A stretch of 64,000 nucleotides of DNA from Saccharopolyspora galaxeae (GCF_016526145.1 NZ_JADDUE010000011.1:1-64000); one strand, 5' to 3'. Shown: positions 33,428 through 42,590, counted from the stretch's first letter. Notes: a model not told the origin generated them from the sequence alone. Numbers and translations are program-made.

Positions 33428-34054
33428 TCAGGGATGTTCACCGGTCGTGGAGCCGCGGACCATCGTGCTGATCAACGTCACGGCGTGTTCGACCATGTGG
33501 TCGCGGCCGATGTCGAGTTCGCCTGCGCACCAGGCCAGGATCGTCGCGCCGATGCCACCGGCCAGCGAGGTGGCCAGCAGCGTGCGCCCGCGCGCGTCCG
33601 CGGTCCGCGCGGGCAGGACTTCGTCGACGAGCAGGCCGAACAGTTCGGGTGCGACCCGGATGCCTTCGCGGGTCAGTACCGGGTCGACGAGGGCTTCGGC
33701 CACCAGGATCCGGGCGCGGTGCGGGTCCTCGGCCAGGAAGTCCACCAGTGCCTGGACCGTGGCGCGGGCGCGGCTTTCGAGGTCGCCGGGTTCGTCGGCG
33801 ACGGCTCGGGCGACGACTTCGCGGGTTTGCGCGGCGACCCGGTCGTAGACGGTGACGACGAGTTCGTCGCGGTCGGTGAACGCCTCGTAGAAGTAGCGCT
33901 CGGTCAGGCCCGCTTCCCGGCACACCGCGCGCACGGTCACGGCCGAACCGCCGCCGGAGCCGAGCAGTCTGGTGCCCGCGGTCAGCAGGCGGCTGCGCCG
34001 ATCGGCGCGCCGCTGCGCAACGCTTTCACCTTTCCAGACCCGCTGGGTGCTCAT
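33428..34054 (-). CDS. TetR-family transcriptional regulator
   Basis: The 208-residue product starts at ATG 34054, about 9 nt after GGGGAG. The DNA-binding domain reads RLLTAGTRLLGSGGGSAVTV then CREAGLTERYFYEAFTDRDE. The C-terminal domain is helical and Ala/Arg/Asp-rich, with ILAWCAGELDIGRDHMVEHA near its end. It is divergent from a methyltransferase gene with a 354-bp gap. Its own target is unclear. Confidence 0.88.
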   Translation of the reverse strand: MSTQRVWKGESVAQRRADRRSRLLTAGTRLLGSGGGSAVTVRAVCREAGLTERYFYEAFTDRDELVVTVYDRVAAQTREVVARAVADEPGDLESRARATVQALVDFLAEDPHRARILVAEALVDPVLTREGIRVAPELFGLLVDEVLPARTADARGRTLLATSLAGGIGATILAWCAGELDIGRDHMVEHAVTLISTMVRGSTTGEHP

Positions 34055-34408
34055 GGGCAGAGTCTCCCCGAGAGCGGCCGCAGCGGCGTGACCGCCCGGG
34101 GCGGCGAGCCGGAGGTGGCGGTGCACCGGCGCGGATCGAAACGGCGCTCGGCTGCACGGTTGGCGAGCATCGACCGCCAACCGGCTGCGCGGGTGCAGGA
34201 AGAAAGGATTCCTCGTCGGGGCTGGGGCAAAGTCGTGAGAAACTGCCCGGCCGACAAAGGAAGAACAGTTCGGTGAGAGCCGCGCAGCTTGCCATTCGCT
34301 GCGGACGGTAAACAGCCGCACACCTCATCTCGCCCAGCCGACAAGTTGCCGGGTCCTGCACGGGAAATTCCGTTGTCGGGTCGTGCGGCGGGCTGCTACC
34401 AAGATGCA
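34055..34408. other. Intergenic region between TetR and methyltransferase genes
   Basis: No gene with a good start is visible. On the minus strand, 34178-34213 encodes RNPFFLHPRSRL, which echoes the RSPFFLHLRCRL end of the methyltransferase at 35227. The DNA there matches 35255-35280 over a 13-nt exact core (GGTGCAGGAAGAA). This may be a relic of a duplicated gene end. Confidence 0.35.
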
Positions 34409-35191
34409 ATGACTTCGCTGGATGCACTCGTCATACCTGATAAATACCCGCGTGCGGCGACCTACGATCCGCAGTGGATGGTCGACAACTGCATGGGTCC
34501 GAACCCGCTGTGGCTGCTCGAGGACCTCAGTCGGGACTGCACCTTCCGGCCCGGGATGAAGGTCCTCGATCTCGGCTGTGGAACGGGCATGACCTCGATC
34601 TTCCTGGCGCGCGAGTACGGCGTCGAAGTGTGGGCATCGGAACTGTGGTTCCCGGCCGAGGACAACGCCGCGCGATTCGATCAGGCAGGAGTCGGCGACC
34701 AGGTCCACGCCGTGCGTGCCGAAGCGCATGACCTGCCGTTCGAACCGGAACAGTTCGATGCGGTCCTGTCCGTGGACAGCTACCACTACTTCGGCACCGA
34801 TGATCTCTACCTCGGCTACCTCAGCCGGTTCCTCAAGCCAGGCGGTCAGCTGTCGATCGCCGTGCCGTCACTGCACCGCGAATTGCGCGAACTCGGTGGT
34901 GCCCCGGCGCATCTACGATCCGGGGTGGGCTGGGAGATCCTGGCCTTTCACACACCCGAGTGGTGGCGCTTCGAGTGGGAGCAGACCGGACTGGTCGAGG
35001 TCACTGCAAGCCGCGCGCAATCCGATGGCTGGCTCGACTGGAAGCTGTGGTGCGAGGTCTGTGCCGAACATTCTCCCGACGAGCTCGTCAGGCAACACTC
35101 CCGCGCGGAGATACCCATGCTCGACACCGACCGTGGCGAACTGCTGACCTTCGCGCTCGTCACCGGTCGGAAAAACGGATCTTCGGAGTGA
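34409..35191 (+). CDS. Class I SAM-dependent methyltransferase
   Basis: This 260-residue cytoplasmic protein has motif I MKVLDLGCGTGMTSIFLA (residues about 49-66), acidic post-I WASELW, motif III DAVLSVDSYHYFG, and RFLKPGGQLSIAVPS. The C-terminal part (FHTPEWWRFEWEQTGLVEV, WLDWKLWCEVC) is aromatic-rich and probably forms the acceptor-binding lid. The substrate is unknown. The ATG at 34409 lacks a ribosome site; TACCAA 6 nt upstream weakly resembles a -10 box. Confidence 0.87.
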   Translation: MTSLDALVIPDKYPRAATYDPQWMVDNCMGPNPLWLLEDLSRDCTFRPGMKVLDLGCGTGMTSIFLAREYGVEVWASELWFPAEDNAARFDQAGVGDQVHAVRAEAHDLPFEPEQFDAVLSVDSYHYFGTDDLYLGYLSRFLKPGGQLSIAVPSLHRELRELGGAPAHLRSGVGWEILAFHTPEWWRFEWEQTGLVEVTASRAQSDGWLDWKLWCEVCAEHSPDELVRQHSRAEIPMLDTDRGELLTFALVTGRKNGSSE

Positions 35192-35226
35192 TCCCTCGCG
35201 TCAGCGACACGGATCTTCGCTGATCG

Positions 35227-35940
35227 CTATCGTTGCCCGAAGAGGCGGCAGCGCAGGTGCAGGAAGAACGGGCTCCGCGTCGCGGCGGCGAGGGCGGGGG
35301 CGGCTTCGATCGCGGCCGGATCCGGGCGCGGTTCGTGCAGCGCTTCGATGACGAAACCCGCCTCGCACAGTTCTCGCGCGTAGTCCTCGAACGGCCGGTT
35401 GATTCCGACGAAGTTCATCCGCAGACCGTTCTGGGCGACCTCGTCGCTGATCCGGTGTTCGGTGAAGTAGTCGGCCAGCTGCTCGGGCGGCCGATTGATC
35501 GGATGCACGATGGCGATGCACAACGGCGAACCGCATTCGAGTACGCGCGCCAGTTCGCGGATCGCTTGCGGCATGACGGGCATGTCGTGCAGGACCATGA
35601 ATGCGACCGCTGCGTCGAACGACCCGTCCTCCCAGGGCAAGTGGGCGGCGTCGCCGCAGATCAGTTCGTCGTAGCCGCCGGCGGCGCGCGCGCTTTGCAC
35701 GAGGGTGGGGGAGCTGTCGATGCCTGCGACCGAGTGGCCCCGCCCGGCCAGCCAGCGGCCCACCCGGCCCTCTCCGCAGCCGATTTCCACGGTGCGCCGG
35801 CCCGGCCGCGGCACGAGTCGCGCGAACGCGGGCTGCTGGAAATGCCGGTAGAACACGTCGTTGTCCGGAGCGCGGGTCCACGCGATCCAATCTTCGGCGT
35901 TTTCCTCCCAGGATTCCGACACGTTTTCCGCGGGTTCCAT
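35227..35940 (-). CDS. Class I SAM-dependent methyltransferase
   Basis: The 237-residue protein carries motif I RTVEIGCGEGRVGRWLAGRG, acidic AGIDSSPTLV, a GDAAHLPWEDGSFDAAVAFM block and a proline-rich acceptor region (IVHPINRPPEQLADYF). The C-terminus RSPFFLHLRCRL is typical of actinomycete small-molecule methyltransferases. TAGCAT lies 6 nt before ATG 35940, suggesting leaderless transcription. It is convergent with the other methyltransferase; they are not close copies. The target molecule is unknown. Confidence 0.87.
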   Translation of the reverse strand: MEPAENVSESWEENAEDWIAWTRAPDNDVFYRHFQQPAFARLVPRPGRRTVEIGCGEGRVGRWLAGRGHSVAGIDSSPTLVQSARAAGGYDELICGDAAHLPWEDGSFDAAVAFMVLHDMPVMPQAIRELARVLECGSPLCIAIVHPINRPPEQLADYFTEHRISDEVAQNGLRMNFVGINRPFEDYARELCEAGFVIEALHEPRPDPAAIEAAPALAAATRSPFFLHLRCRLFGQR

Positions 35941-36143
35941 GGTGCGATGCTAACAGCGAGCTCGCCGCATCGGTGGTGCCTTTTCGGGCGCACTCCGCGA
36001 CATATTCGAAGGCCGCCGCGGCCGGAAACTGCGACCCGGCAGGCGCATTCCGGTGGCTTCCGGGTAGCGAACATCGCGCCCGCCACCGGGCGTGCGGGCC
36101 GGGACTGCTCCGGCCGGACGATCGCTCTTGCCGCACCCATTTT

Positions 36144-36161
36144 TGACAACGTACGTTGTCA
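36144..36161. promoter_or_regulatory. Perfect 18-bp palindrome upstream of the P450 gene
   Basis: TGACAACGTACGTTGTCA is a perfect palindrome. It overlaps a possible -35 box TTGACA (36143-36148) and lies 34 nt before the P450 start. A further TTGTCA follows at 36168-36173. The features fit a TetR/AcrR-type operator. Confidence 0.7.
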
Positions 36162-36195
36162 GCAACCTTGTCAAAGACGACGAGAGGTGCTCGCC

Positions 36196-37587
36196 ATGCA
36201 GCGACGAAGCAGCGTGCTCGACACGGTGCCCGCGGACCGCGCGGATGCCGGGTTGCGACCCGTGCGCGGTGATGCGGGACCGCCCGTGCTCGGCTACGCG
36301 CTCCAGGCGACCAGCGACCCGTTGGCGTTCCACCGCAAGCGCTACGAGCAGTACGGCCCGGTGTCCTGGTTCAGCGCGTTCGGCACCCGCACGGTGCTGC
36401 TGCTCGGGCCGGAGGCGACCGGCACCGCGCTGCAGAACCGGGACAAGGCCTTCGCCAACGGTCCCGGTTGGCGCCGGCTGATCGGGCCGTTCTTCGACGG
36501 CGGGCTGATGCTGCGCGACTTCGACGACCACCTCGCGCACCGGCGCATCCTGCAGCAGGCGTTCACCAACGACCGGCTGCGCAGCTACCTCGCCGAACTG
36601 CACGGCGCCATCGCCGGCGGGGTCGAGCAGTGGTCACCGCGCGCGGACTTCCCCGTCTACACCGCGCTGAAAGCGCTCACGCTCGACCTCGCCAGCGACA
36701 TCTTCATGGGCGGAGTGGACTTCGGACGGCGCAAGCAGGAGGTCAACCAGGCGTTCATCGGTTGCGTGCAGGCCGCTACGTCGCTGGTGCGCCTGCCGTT
36801 GCCGGGCACCCGGTGGCGGCGCGGCCTGCGCGGGCGGGCGCTGCTGGAACAGGTGCTGCGCCCGCAGGTCGCCCGGCGCCGCGCCGAGGACTCGGCAGGC
36901 GAGGACCTGTTCTCCCAGCTGTGCACCGCCTCCGACGACGACGGGGCGCGGTTCACCGACGACGAGGTCGTCGACCACATGGTGTTCCTGCTGATGGCCG
37001 CGCACGACACCTCCACGATCACCGCGACCAGCATGGTCAGCTTCCTCGGCAGGCACCCGGAGTGGCAGCAGCGCTGCCGCGCCGAGGCCGACGGGCTCAG
37101 CTCGGACAATCCCAGCCGCGAGGAACTCGACGGGCTCGAAGCGCTGGATCTGGTGATGAAGGAGTCGCTGCGGCTGGTGACCCCGGTCCCATCGCTGATG
37201 CGCCAGACCGTGGCCGAGACCGAGGTCTGCGGGCACCACCTGCCCGCGGGGACTCCGGTCGCGGTCGCCTCCCACCAGGTCCACCACGATCCGCAGGTCT
37301 GGACCGAGCCGGCGCGGTTCGACCCGGACCGGTTCGCCGAACCGCGGCGGGAGGACCGCAACCACCGCTTCGCCTGGCAGCCCTTCGGCGGCGGCGTGCA
37401 CAAGTGCATCGGCATGTACTTCGGGACCATGGAGGTCAAGGCGATCATGACGCAGCTGCTGCGCCGGTTCACCTGGACCGTCGACCCCGCCTACGAGATG
37501 CCGCTGAACTACAACTCGCTGCCGTTCCCGACCGACGGCGCACCGGTCGCGCTGCGCCGCCGCGAGCGGGCGAGCACCCCGGCCTGA
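36196..37587 (+). CDS. Cytochrome P450
   Basis: This 463-residue haem monooxygenase has the I-helix motif LMAAHDTSTIT (oxygen-binding Thr), the K-helix MKESLRLVTP with the ExxR pair, and the haem loop FAWQPFGGGVHKCIGMYFG with the Cys ligand. GAGAGG precedes ATG 36196 by 8 nt. It resembles class I actinobacterial or CYP51/CYP120-like soluble P450s acting on lipids or terpenoids; substrate not determined. The following SDR gene is 41 nt downstream and is likely co-transcribed, suggesting sequential hydroxylation and oxidation. No ferredoxin gene is adjacent. Confidence 0.92.
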   Translation: MQRRSSVLDTVPADRADAGLRPVRGDAGPPVLGYALQATSDPLAFHRKRYEQYGPVSWFSAFGTRTVLLLGPEATGTALQNRDKAFANGPGWRRLIGPFFDGGLMLRDFDDHLAHRRILQQAFTNDRLRSYLAELHGAIAGGVEQWSPRADFPVYTALKALTLDLASDIFMGGVDFGRRKQEVNQAFIGCVQAATSLVRLPLPGTRWRRGLRGRALLEQVLRPQVARRRAEDSAGEDLFSQLCTASDDDGARFTDDEVVDHMVFLLMAAHDTSTITATSMVSFLGRHPEWQQRCRAEADGLSSDNPSREELDGLEALDLVMKESLRLVTPVPSLMRQTVAETEVCGHHLPAGTPVAVASHQVHHDPQVWTEPARFDPDRFAEPRREDRNHRFAWQPFGGGVHKCIGMYFGTMEVKAIMTQLLRRFTWTVDPAYEMPLNYNSLPFPTDGAPVALRRRERASTPA

Positions 37588-37628
37588 CCTCCCCGATCGT
37601 TCCCACTGACCAGGAGGCGACGAGAATC

Positions 37629-38486
37629 GTGCGGCAGCTGACCGGAAAAGTAGTCGTGATCACCGGGGCGGGCGGCGGCATCGGCCGTGCGCTGGCGCAG
37701 CGGTTCGCCGCGGCGGGCGCGGTGCTCGCGCTGTCCGATGTGGACCCCGCGGCCGCCAGGGAGACCGCCCGGCAGGCGTGCGGCGAGGACGGCGCGCGCT
37801 GCTACGCGCTGGACGTGACCGACCGCGACGCGGTCGCCGAGCACGCGCGGCAGGTGCGGTCCGACCTGGGCCCGGCCAACGTCATGATCAACAATGCCGG
37901 GGTGGCCGCGATCGGCGACCTCGTCGACCTGTCGTGGCAGCAGCTGGACTGGATCCACGGCATCAACGTCAACGGGGTGCTGCACGGCACCCGGGCGTTC
38001 CTGCCGGAACTGGTCGACTCCGGCGACGGGCACCTGGTCAACATCTCCAGCCTGTTCGGGCTGCTGGGAGTACCGGCCCAATCGGCCTACTGCGCGGGCA
38101 AGGCTTACGTGCGCGCGCTGACCGAATCGGTCCGCCAGGAGATGCGCGTGGCCGGGCACCGCGTCGGTGCGACCGTGGTCCACCCCGGATTCGTGCGCAC
38201 CGACTTCGTGCGCTCCGGCCAGGCCGCCGGGGACGGTGACGCGGCCGCGCTCGGCGACGTCGTCGACCGGTGGGTGCGCACCACCCCGGAGCAGGTCGCC
38301 GACAAGGTCGTGCGCGCGGTCCGCAAGGACCGCGGCAGGGTGCTGGTCGGAGCCGACGCCTACCTCGGCGACGCGCTCGCCCGGCTGAGCCCGGTCGGGT
38401 ACCAGGCGTTGACCAGTGCGTTGACCCGGTCGATGAAGCGGACCAGCGACGCCGAAAACGCCGGCGGCGAACGGCAATCCGCCTAG
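37629..38486 (+). CDS. Short-chain dehydrogenase/reductase
   Basis: This 285-residue NAD(P)-dependent oxidoreductase has the cofactor motif VITGAGGGIGRALAQRF, NNAG in MINNAGVAAIGD, and the catalytic Ser/Tyr/Lys in NISSLFGLLGVPAQSAYCAGK. The C-terminal extension (MKRTSDAENAGGE) is hydrophilic. GTG 37629 follows AGGAGG at a longer spacing (11 nt). It lies immediately after the P450 gene and probably oxidises its alcohol product. Its TAG stop overlaps, as CTAG, the stop of the relic hydrolase on the other strand. Confidence 0.9.
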   Translation: MRQLTGKVVVITGAGGGIGRALAQRFAAAGAVLALSDVDPAAARETARQACGEDGARCYALDVTDRDAVAEHARQVRSDLGPANVMINNAGVAAIGDLVDLSWQQLDWIHGINVNGVLHGTRAFLPELVDSGDGHLVNISSLFGLLGVPAQSAYCAGKAYVRALTESVRQEMRVAGHRVGATVVHPGFVRTDFVRSGQAAGDGDAAALGDVVDRWVRTTPEQVADKVVRAVRKDRGRVLVGADAYLGDALARLSPVGYQALTSALTRSMKRTSDAENAGGERQSA

Positions 38487-38900
38487 GGCATCGGGTCGAA
38501 CGGGCCCCGGTCCGGCTCGCAGACCGTGCCCTCGGCGGGCAGTGCGCCGTCGCTGGAGTAGACGTTCAACGCCCCGTCGATGCAGGCGCTGTGACCGCGA
38601 GCGCCGCGCCCGACCCCGTCGGCCCGCCGCGCGTAGTCCGACCACGCCCAGGGTCGCGGGGGTTGCTGCTGTCGTTGCACTGCACGCTGATCCGCTGCTC
38701 CTCGCCCAGGGAACCTCCCCAGTCCCGCGAGGCGGGCGGAACCGGCACGACCGGTGGCGCTCCGGCGGCACCGGGCAGGGACAGCTCGTGCAGCTGCTGC
38801 AGGAAATCGCCGAGGATCGTCGACGCCGAGCACCTCGACCGACAGGCCGCCCGGCGTCGCCCGAAGCGCCCATCGGGGATTTCGATTTGAGACGATCTTG
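38483..38900 (-). pseudogene. Relic of a secreted alpha/beta hydrolase (TAP-like C-terminus)
   Basis: The minus strand encodes, in one frame, ISVQCNDSSNPRDP, and in the next frame WAWSDYARRAD. It then passes directly to GHSACIDGALNVYSSDGALP and AEGTVCEPDRGPFDP. These are pieces of the C-terminal half of secreted tripeptidyl-aminopeptidase-like (S33) hydrolases. A frameshift lies near 38650, and roughly 70-80 residues carrying the Asp of the catalytic triad appear to be deleted between YARRAD and GHSAC. The upstream part is unrecognisable. It is non-functional. Confidence 0.6.
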
Positions 38901-38953
38901 ATCCGCGCCTCGGGGCGTCTCCAATGAGTTGGCGTCTCCGGGCCGAACCGGGA

Positions 38954-39931
38954 TCAGCGGTGCGCCAGCGCGGCCTCGTCGGCAGCGGTGTCGGCGTCGG
39001 TCCAGGTCGTATCGGGCGGGTGCGCCAGGTGCCAGCGCACCGACTCGGCGACCCGCGTCGCCGGTTCACCCGGGTTCCAGCCCAGCACGGCGCGGGCGCG
39101 TTCGACCGAGACGAGCAGGTGTTGCGGCTGCTGCGCGGTCAGCGCCACATCCGGCGGCAACACCTCGTCGGCGACGCGCACCAGCCGGGCGTCCGAGCCT
39201 GCCGCGGCCACGATCTGCTCGAACCACTGCCGCAGCGGCGGCGTGCCGGTCTCGCCGAGGTTGAGCACCATCCCGTCCGCGGCGCGCCGATCCAGCGCCG
39301 CGAGCACACCGGTCGCCAGGTCCTCGACGTGACCTCGCGTCCACAGCAACTCACCCGGACCCACCGGAATGCTGCGGCGACCGGCCCGCAGCCGCCGCAG
39401 CACGACGTCCTCGCGGCGCTGCCAATCGTGCGGGCCGTAGCTCAACGGCAACCGCAGCACCACCGCGCCGCGGGCCAGCCACCGCTGCTCCACATCCAGC
39501 TTCTCGTAGTCCTCGGGCACCGAGTCGTACCCGAGACCGCGGTACGGGTAGCGCTCGGCGCGCACCGGCGAGTCCTCGGTCAACGGCCCGTCGCTGTGGT
39601 GGCGACCGGCCCGCAACGCCGCGAACGCTTCGTAGACGTCCTGGCTGGAGAGCACCACCGCCGGAACCCGCGGCAGCACCGGCAGCACCGCGTCCACATC
39701 GGACCCGGTCAGCGCGCTGGTGTCCACCACGGCCTGCGGGGCGAACTCGCGCACCCGCTCGGCGCGCGCGGCCAGCTCGCGGCGATCGGTGCGCAAGTGC
39801 GCCACCGGTAGCCACGGGTGCGGTTCGTGCCTGCCGCGGTGCACCAGCAGCACCTCGTCCCCCCGCGCGTGCAGCCGCTCGGTCACCCGGCGGCCGAGGA
39901 ACCGCGTGCCGCCCAGCACCAGAACTCGCAT
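38954..39931 (-). CDS. NAD-dependent epimerase/dehydratase family protein
   Basis: This 325-residue extended-SDR protein has the N-terminal Rossmann motif MRVLVLGGTRFLGRRVTERL. Later come VVDTSALTGSDVDAVLP, SSQDVYEAFAAL (Ser site), a YEKLDVEQ segment with the catalytic Tyr/Lys spacing, and VVLRLPLSYGP. It is similar to reductases annotated as CSP41b-like or isoflavone-reductase-like proteins. Substrate is not predictable. ATG 39931 is chosen because the Rossmann strand starts at once. Confidence 0.85.
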   Translation of the reverse strand: MRVLVLGGTRFLGRRVTERLHARGDEVLLVHRGRHEPHPWLPVAHLRTDRRELAARAERVREFAPQAVVDTSALTGSDVDAVLPVLPRVPAVVLSSQDVYEAFAALRAGRHHSDGPLTEDSPVRAERYPYRGLGYDSVPEDYEKLDVEQRWLARGAVVLRLPLSYGPHDWQRREDVVLRRLRAGRRSIPVGPGELLWTRGHVEDLATGVLAALDRRAADGMVLNLGETGTPPLRQWFEQIVAAAGSDARLVRVADEVLPPDVALTAQQPQHLLVSVERARAVLGWNPGEPATRVAESVRWHLAHPPDTTWTDADTAADEAALAHR

Positions 39932-39994
39932 GGAACCGACCCTGCCACGGCACGCGCGCGGCACCGGTGGGCGTTCACCGACGGCACAACGGGC

Positions 39995-40843
39995 TCAGCC
40001 GGTGGTGGCCGGTTCCGCGACGCGGGAGGTCAAAAAGCTCAGCAGGTCGCGCTCGAACGCGTCCCGGTACGACCCCGCCAGCCCGTGCGGCGCCCCGGAA
40101 TACACCTGCAACGTCGCATGCGGGATCAACTGGGCGGACTTGTTCGCCGCGGCCTGGATCGGCACGATCTGGTCGTCGTCGCCGTGCGCGACCAGCGTGG
40201 GCATCTCGAAGCGGCGCAGATCGTCGGTGAAGTCGGTCTCGGAGAACGCCGCCACGCACTCCAGCGCCGCGTTGATCGCGACCTGCATCCCCATCAGCCA
40301 GAACGCGCTGCGCGCCCCGTGGGTGATCGTCGAACCCGCCCGGTCGGCGCCGTAGAAGGACGCGGAGAAGTCCCAGAGGAACTGCGAACGGTCCCCGCGC
40401 ACGCTCTTGCGGATGTCGTCGAAGACCTCCATCGGCGTGCCCTCCGGGTTGTTCGGCGTGCGCAGCATCAGCGGCGGCACCGCACCCAGCAGCACCGCCT
40501 TGGCCACCCGGGAACCGCCGTGCCTGCCGATGTAGCGGGCGATCTCGCCGCCGCCGGTGGAATGCCCGACCAGCACCGCTTCCCGCAGATCCAGCGAGTC
40601 CAGCAGCGCGGAGAGATCGTCGGCGTAGGTGTCCATGTCGTGGCCGCGCCACGGCTGCCCGGAACGCCCGTGCCCGCGCCGGTCGTGCGCGATGGCGCGG
40701 AATCCGTGCGAGGCGACCAGGTTCAGCTGCTCGTCCCACGCGTCGGCGTTGAGCGGCCAGCCGTGGCTGAACACGACCGGCGGGCCGGCTCCCCAATCCT
40801 TGTAGAAGATGCCGGTTCCGTCGCGGGTGGTGATCATCGGCAT
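39995..40843 (-). CDS. Alpha/beta hydrolase (non-haem haloperoxidase-like)
   Basis: This 282-residue protein has the oxyanion region FSHGWPLNADAW, the nucleophile elbow VGHSTGGGEIARYIG with Ser about residue 98, Asp in VAHGDDDQIVPI and His in YSGAPHGLAGSY. This pattern is the cofactor-free haloperoxidase/esterase group, such as non-haem chloroperoxidases. It probably hydrolyses an ester or acts as a perhydrolase. AAGGA precedes ATG 40843 at 8-9 nt. Confidence 0.9.
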   Translation of the reverse strand: MPMITTRDGTGIFYKDWGAGPPVVFSHGWPLNADAWDEQLNLVASHGFRAIAHDRRGHGRSGQPWRGHDMDTYADDLSALLDSLDLREAVLVGHSTGGGEIARYIGRHGGSRVAKAVLLGAVPPLMLRTPNNPEGTPMEVFDDIRKSVRGDRSQFLWDFSASFYGADRAGSTITHGARSAFWLMGMQVAINAALECVAAFSETDFTDDLRRFEMPTLVAHGDDDQIVPIQAAANKSAQLIPHATLQVYSGAPHGLAGSYRDAFERDLLSFLTSRVAEPATTG

Positions 40844-41121
40844 GGTCGGAGTCCTTCCTGCCTCGGGCATCCGCAGGCGAACGTCTCGCCTGCGCCACCG
40901 GGCGTTCCCGCCGCGGCCGGGCGGTGACTCGGGACTTTGTGCCCGAACTGGTGCCGTCGCTGCGATCAGGACCCCGTCGAGAGGGCAGCTCCGCGCGTGC
41001 GTCGAGTGCCGCAGCGCGATCGTGAGCATCGCCGCAAAACCGGATCGCGGACACACCGCGCCCCGCGCGGCGGGCAGAATCATGGCAGGGCAGTCCCGCA
41101 TCGACAGCGCGAAGGGGAGTC

Positions 41122-42303
41122 GTGAAAAAGCACATCGCCATGGTCTCGGTCCCGGCCCACGGGCACATCAACCCGACGCTGCCGCTGGTCGACGAACTCA
41201 CCCGGCGCGGGCACCGGGTCAGCTACGCCACCGGCGAGACCATGCTGGAGACCGTCGAGGCCGCCGGTGCCGCGCCGGTGCGGATGCCTTCGCAGCTGCC
41301 GGACGTCTCGCTGGTGCAGAACCGCGCGATGTCGATCGAGACGCTGCTGTCGATGATGAGCTTCATGCGCGACCAGGTCACCGATGCGTTCCCGGTGCTT
41401 CAGGAGCATTTCCGCGCCGACCCGCCGGAGGTGATCTGCACCGACATGATGAGCGTGGTCGGGCGAATGCTCGCCGACAAGCTCGGCACCCGCGACGTGG
41501 CGCTGCTGCCCAGCTTCGCCGCCAACGAGCACTTCGACTTGCACGACCGGATGGCCCAGCACGTCGACTTCACCGATCCGCGGATGCAGCAGAGCCAGCA
41601 GGAGTTCGCCGCGCTGGGCGAGCGCTTCGGGGTCCGCACCGAGCTGATGTCGATGCGCAGCGAGCCCGCGCCGGTGAACCTGGTGTTCCTGCCGAACCGC
41701 CTGCAACCGGCCGCCGAAACCTTCGACGAGCGCTACCACTTCATCGGCCCCTGCCTGGGCCGCCGCGCCGAGCAGGACTACCACCCGGCCGACGAGCAGG
41801 CCCCGCTGCTGTTCGTCTCGCTGGGCACCGCGTTCAACCACCGCCCGGACTTCTACCGGCTGTGCCTGGAGGCGTTCGCCGACAGCCGCTGGCAGGTGGC
41901 GATGTCCATCGGCGGCACCGTCGAGGCCTCCGAGCTGGGCACCATCCCCGGCAACATCGACATCCGCCCGTCGTTCCCGCAGCCCGGGGTGCTGCGGCGC
42001 GCTTCGGCGTTCATCACGCACAACGGGATGGGCTCGACGATGGAGGCGCTGTACTACGGGGTGCCGCAGCTCGGGCTGCCGCAAATGCCCGAGCAGGAGG
42101 CCAACGCCGACCGCGTCGCCGAACTCGGCCTCGGCAAGCGCCTGGACGAGAACCTGCTCGACGCCGACCGGCTGCGCGCGGCCGTCGAGCAGCTCGCCGC
42201 CGACGAGCAGGTCCGCGACAACCTCGCCGAGATGCGCGAACACGTGCGCGGCGCGGGCGGCCCCATCGCAGGCGCCGACATCATCGAGAACCAAGCCGCC
42301 TGA
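41122..42303 (+). CDS. Macrolide-type UDP-glycosyltransferase (MGT/OleD family)
   Basis: The 393-residue GT-B enzyme has the N-terminal acceptor domain opening HIAMVSVPAHGHINPTLPLV, where the His is the catalytic base in this family. The C-terminal donor domain has DIRPSFPQPGVLRRASAFIT, HNGMGSTMEALYYGVPQLG and the following PEQEANADRVAELGLG block. These are hallmarks of OleD/MGT enzymes that glucosylate and inactivate macrolides. It probably transfers glucose from UDP-glucose to a hydrophobic acceptor for self-protection or detoxification. GTG 41122 follows GAAGGGGA. The 278-bp region before it is shared with the divergent hydrolase. Confidence 0.9.
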   Translation: MKKHIAMVSVPAHGHINPTLPLVDELTRRGHRVSYATGETMLETVEAAGAAPVRMPSQLPDVSLVQNRAMSIETLLSMMSFMRDQVTDAFPVLQEHFRADPPEVICTDMMSVVGRMLADKLGTRDVALLPSFAANEHFDLHDRMAQHVDFTDPRMQQSQQEFAALGERFGVRTELMSMRSEPAPVNLVFLPNRLQPAAETFDERYHFIGPCLGRRAEQDYHPADEQAPLLFVSLGTAFNHRPDFYRLCLEAFADSRWQVAMSIGGTVEASELGTIPGNIDIRPSFPQPGVLRRASAFITHNGMGSTMEALYYGVPQLGLPQMPEQEANADRVAELGLGKRLDENLLDADRLRAAVEQLAADEQVRDNLAEMREHVRGAGGPIAGADIIENQAA

Positions 42304-42321
42304 CCGAGGGTCTTGTCGGCA

Positions 42322-42342
42322 GCAGGTCCCGCCGCGACCTGC
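42322..42342 (+). terminator. Weak hairpin after glycosyltransferase gene
   Basis: GCAGGTC and GACCTGC form a 7-bp stem with a 7-nt loop, starting 18 nt after the stop codon. There is no U-tract. The remaining sequence to 42590 shows no gene. Confidence 0.4.
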
Positions 42343-42590
42343 CCGGGCGAGGTTACCGGCGACGCAGGCGCCCGGTGCCGGCCGACAGCGAGCACGACTG
42401 CGCCGGTCGGCCGGTTCGCCGCGTTCGCGGCGTCGAACATGGCGCGATCCGGTGGGCCCTCGGCGCTGCCGATCGAGAACGGATCAGCGAGATCGTTGAT
42501 GCCGGTCATCGCGCGTGTGAACTCGTCTGTTGCTGAGCCGAGGTCGTGCGTTCGCGGCAGCCTGCCGGGGCGTCTCGGCGCCCGGCAGCG

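Noticed and set aside
42304-42590. Possible gene between the glycosyltransferase and arsR
   Set aside because: Open frames here lack starts and motifs; the segment is best treated as intergenic with one weak hairpin.
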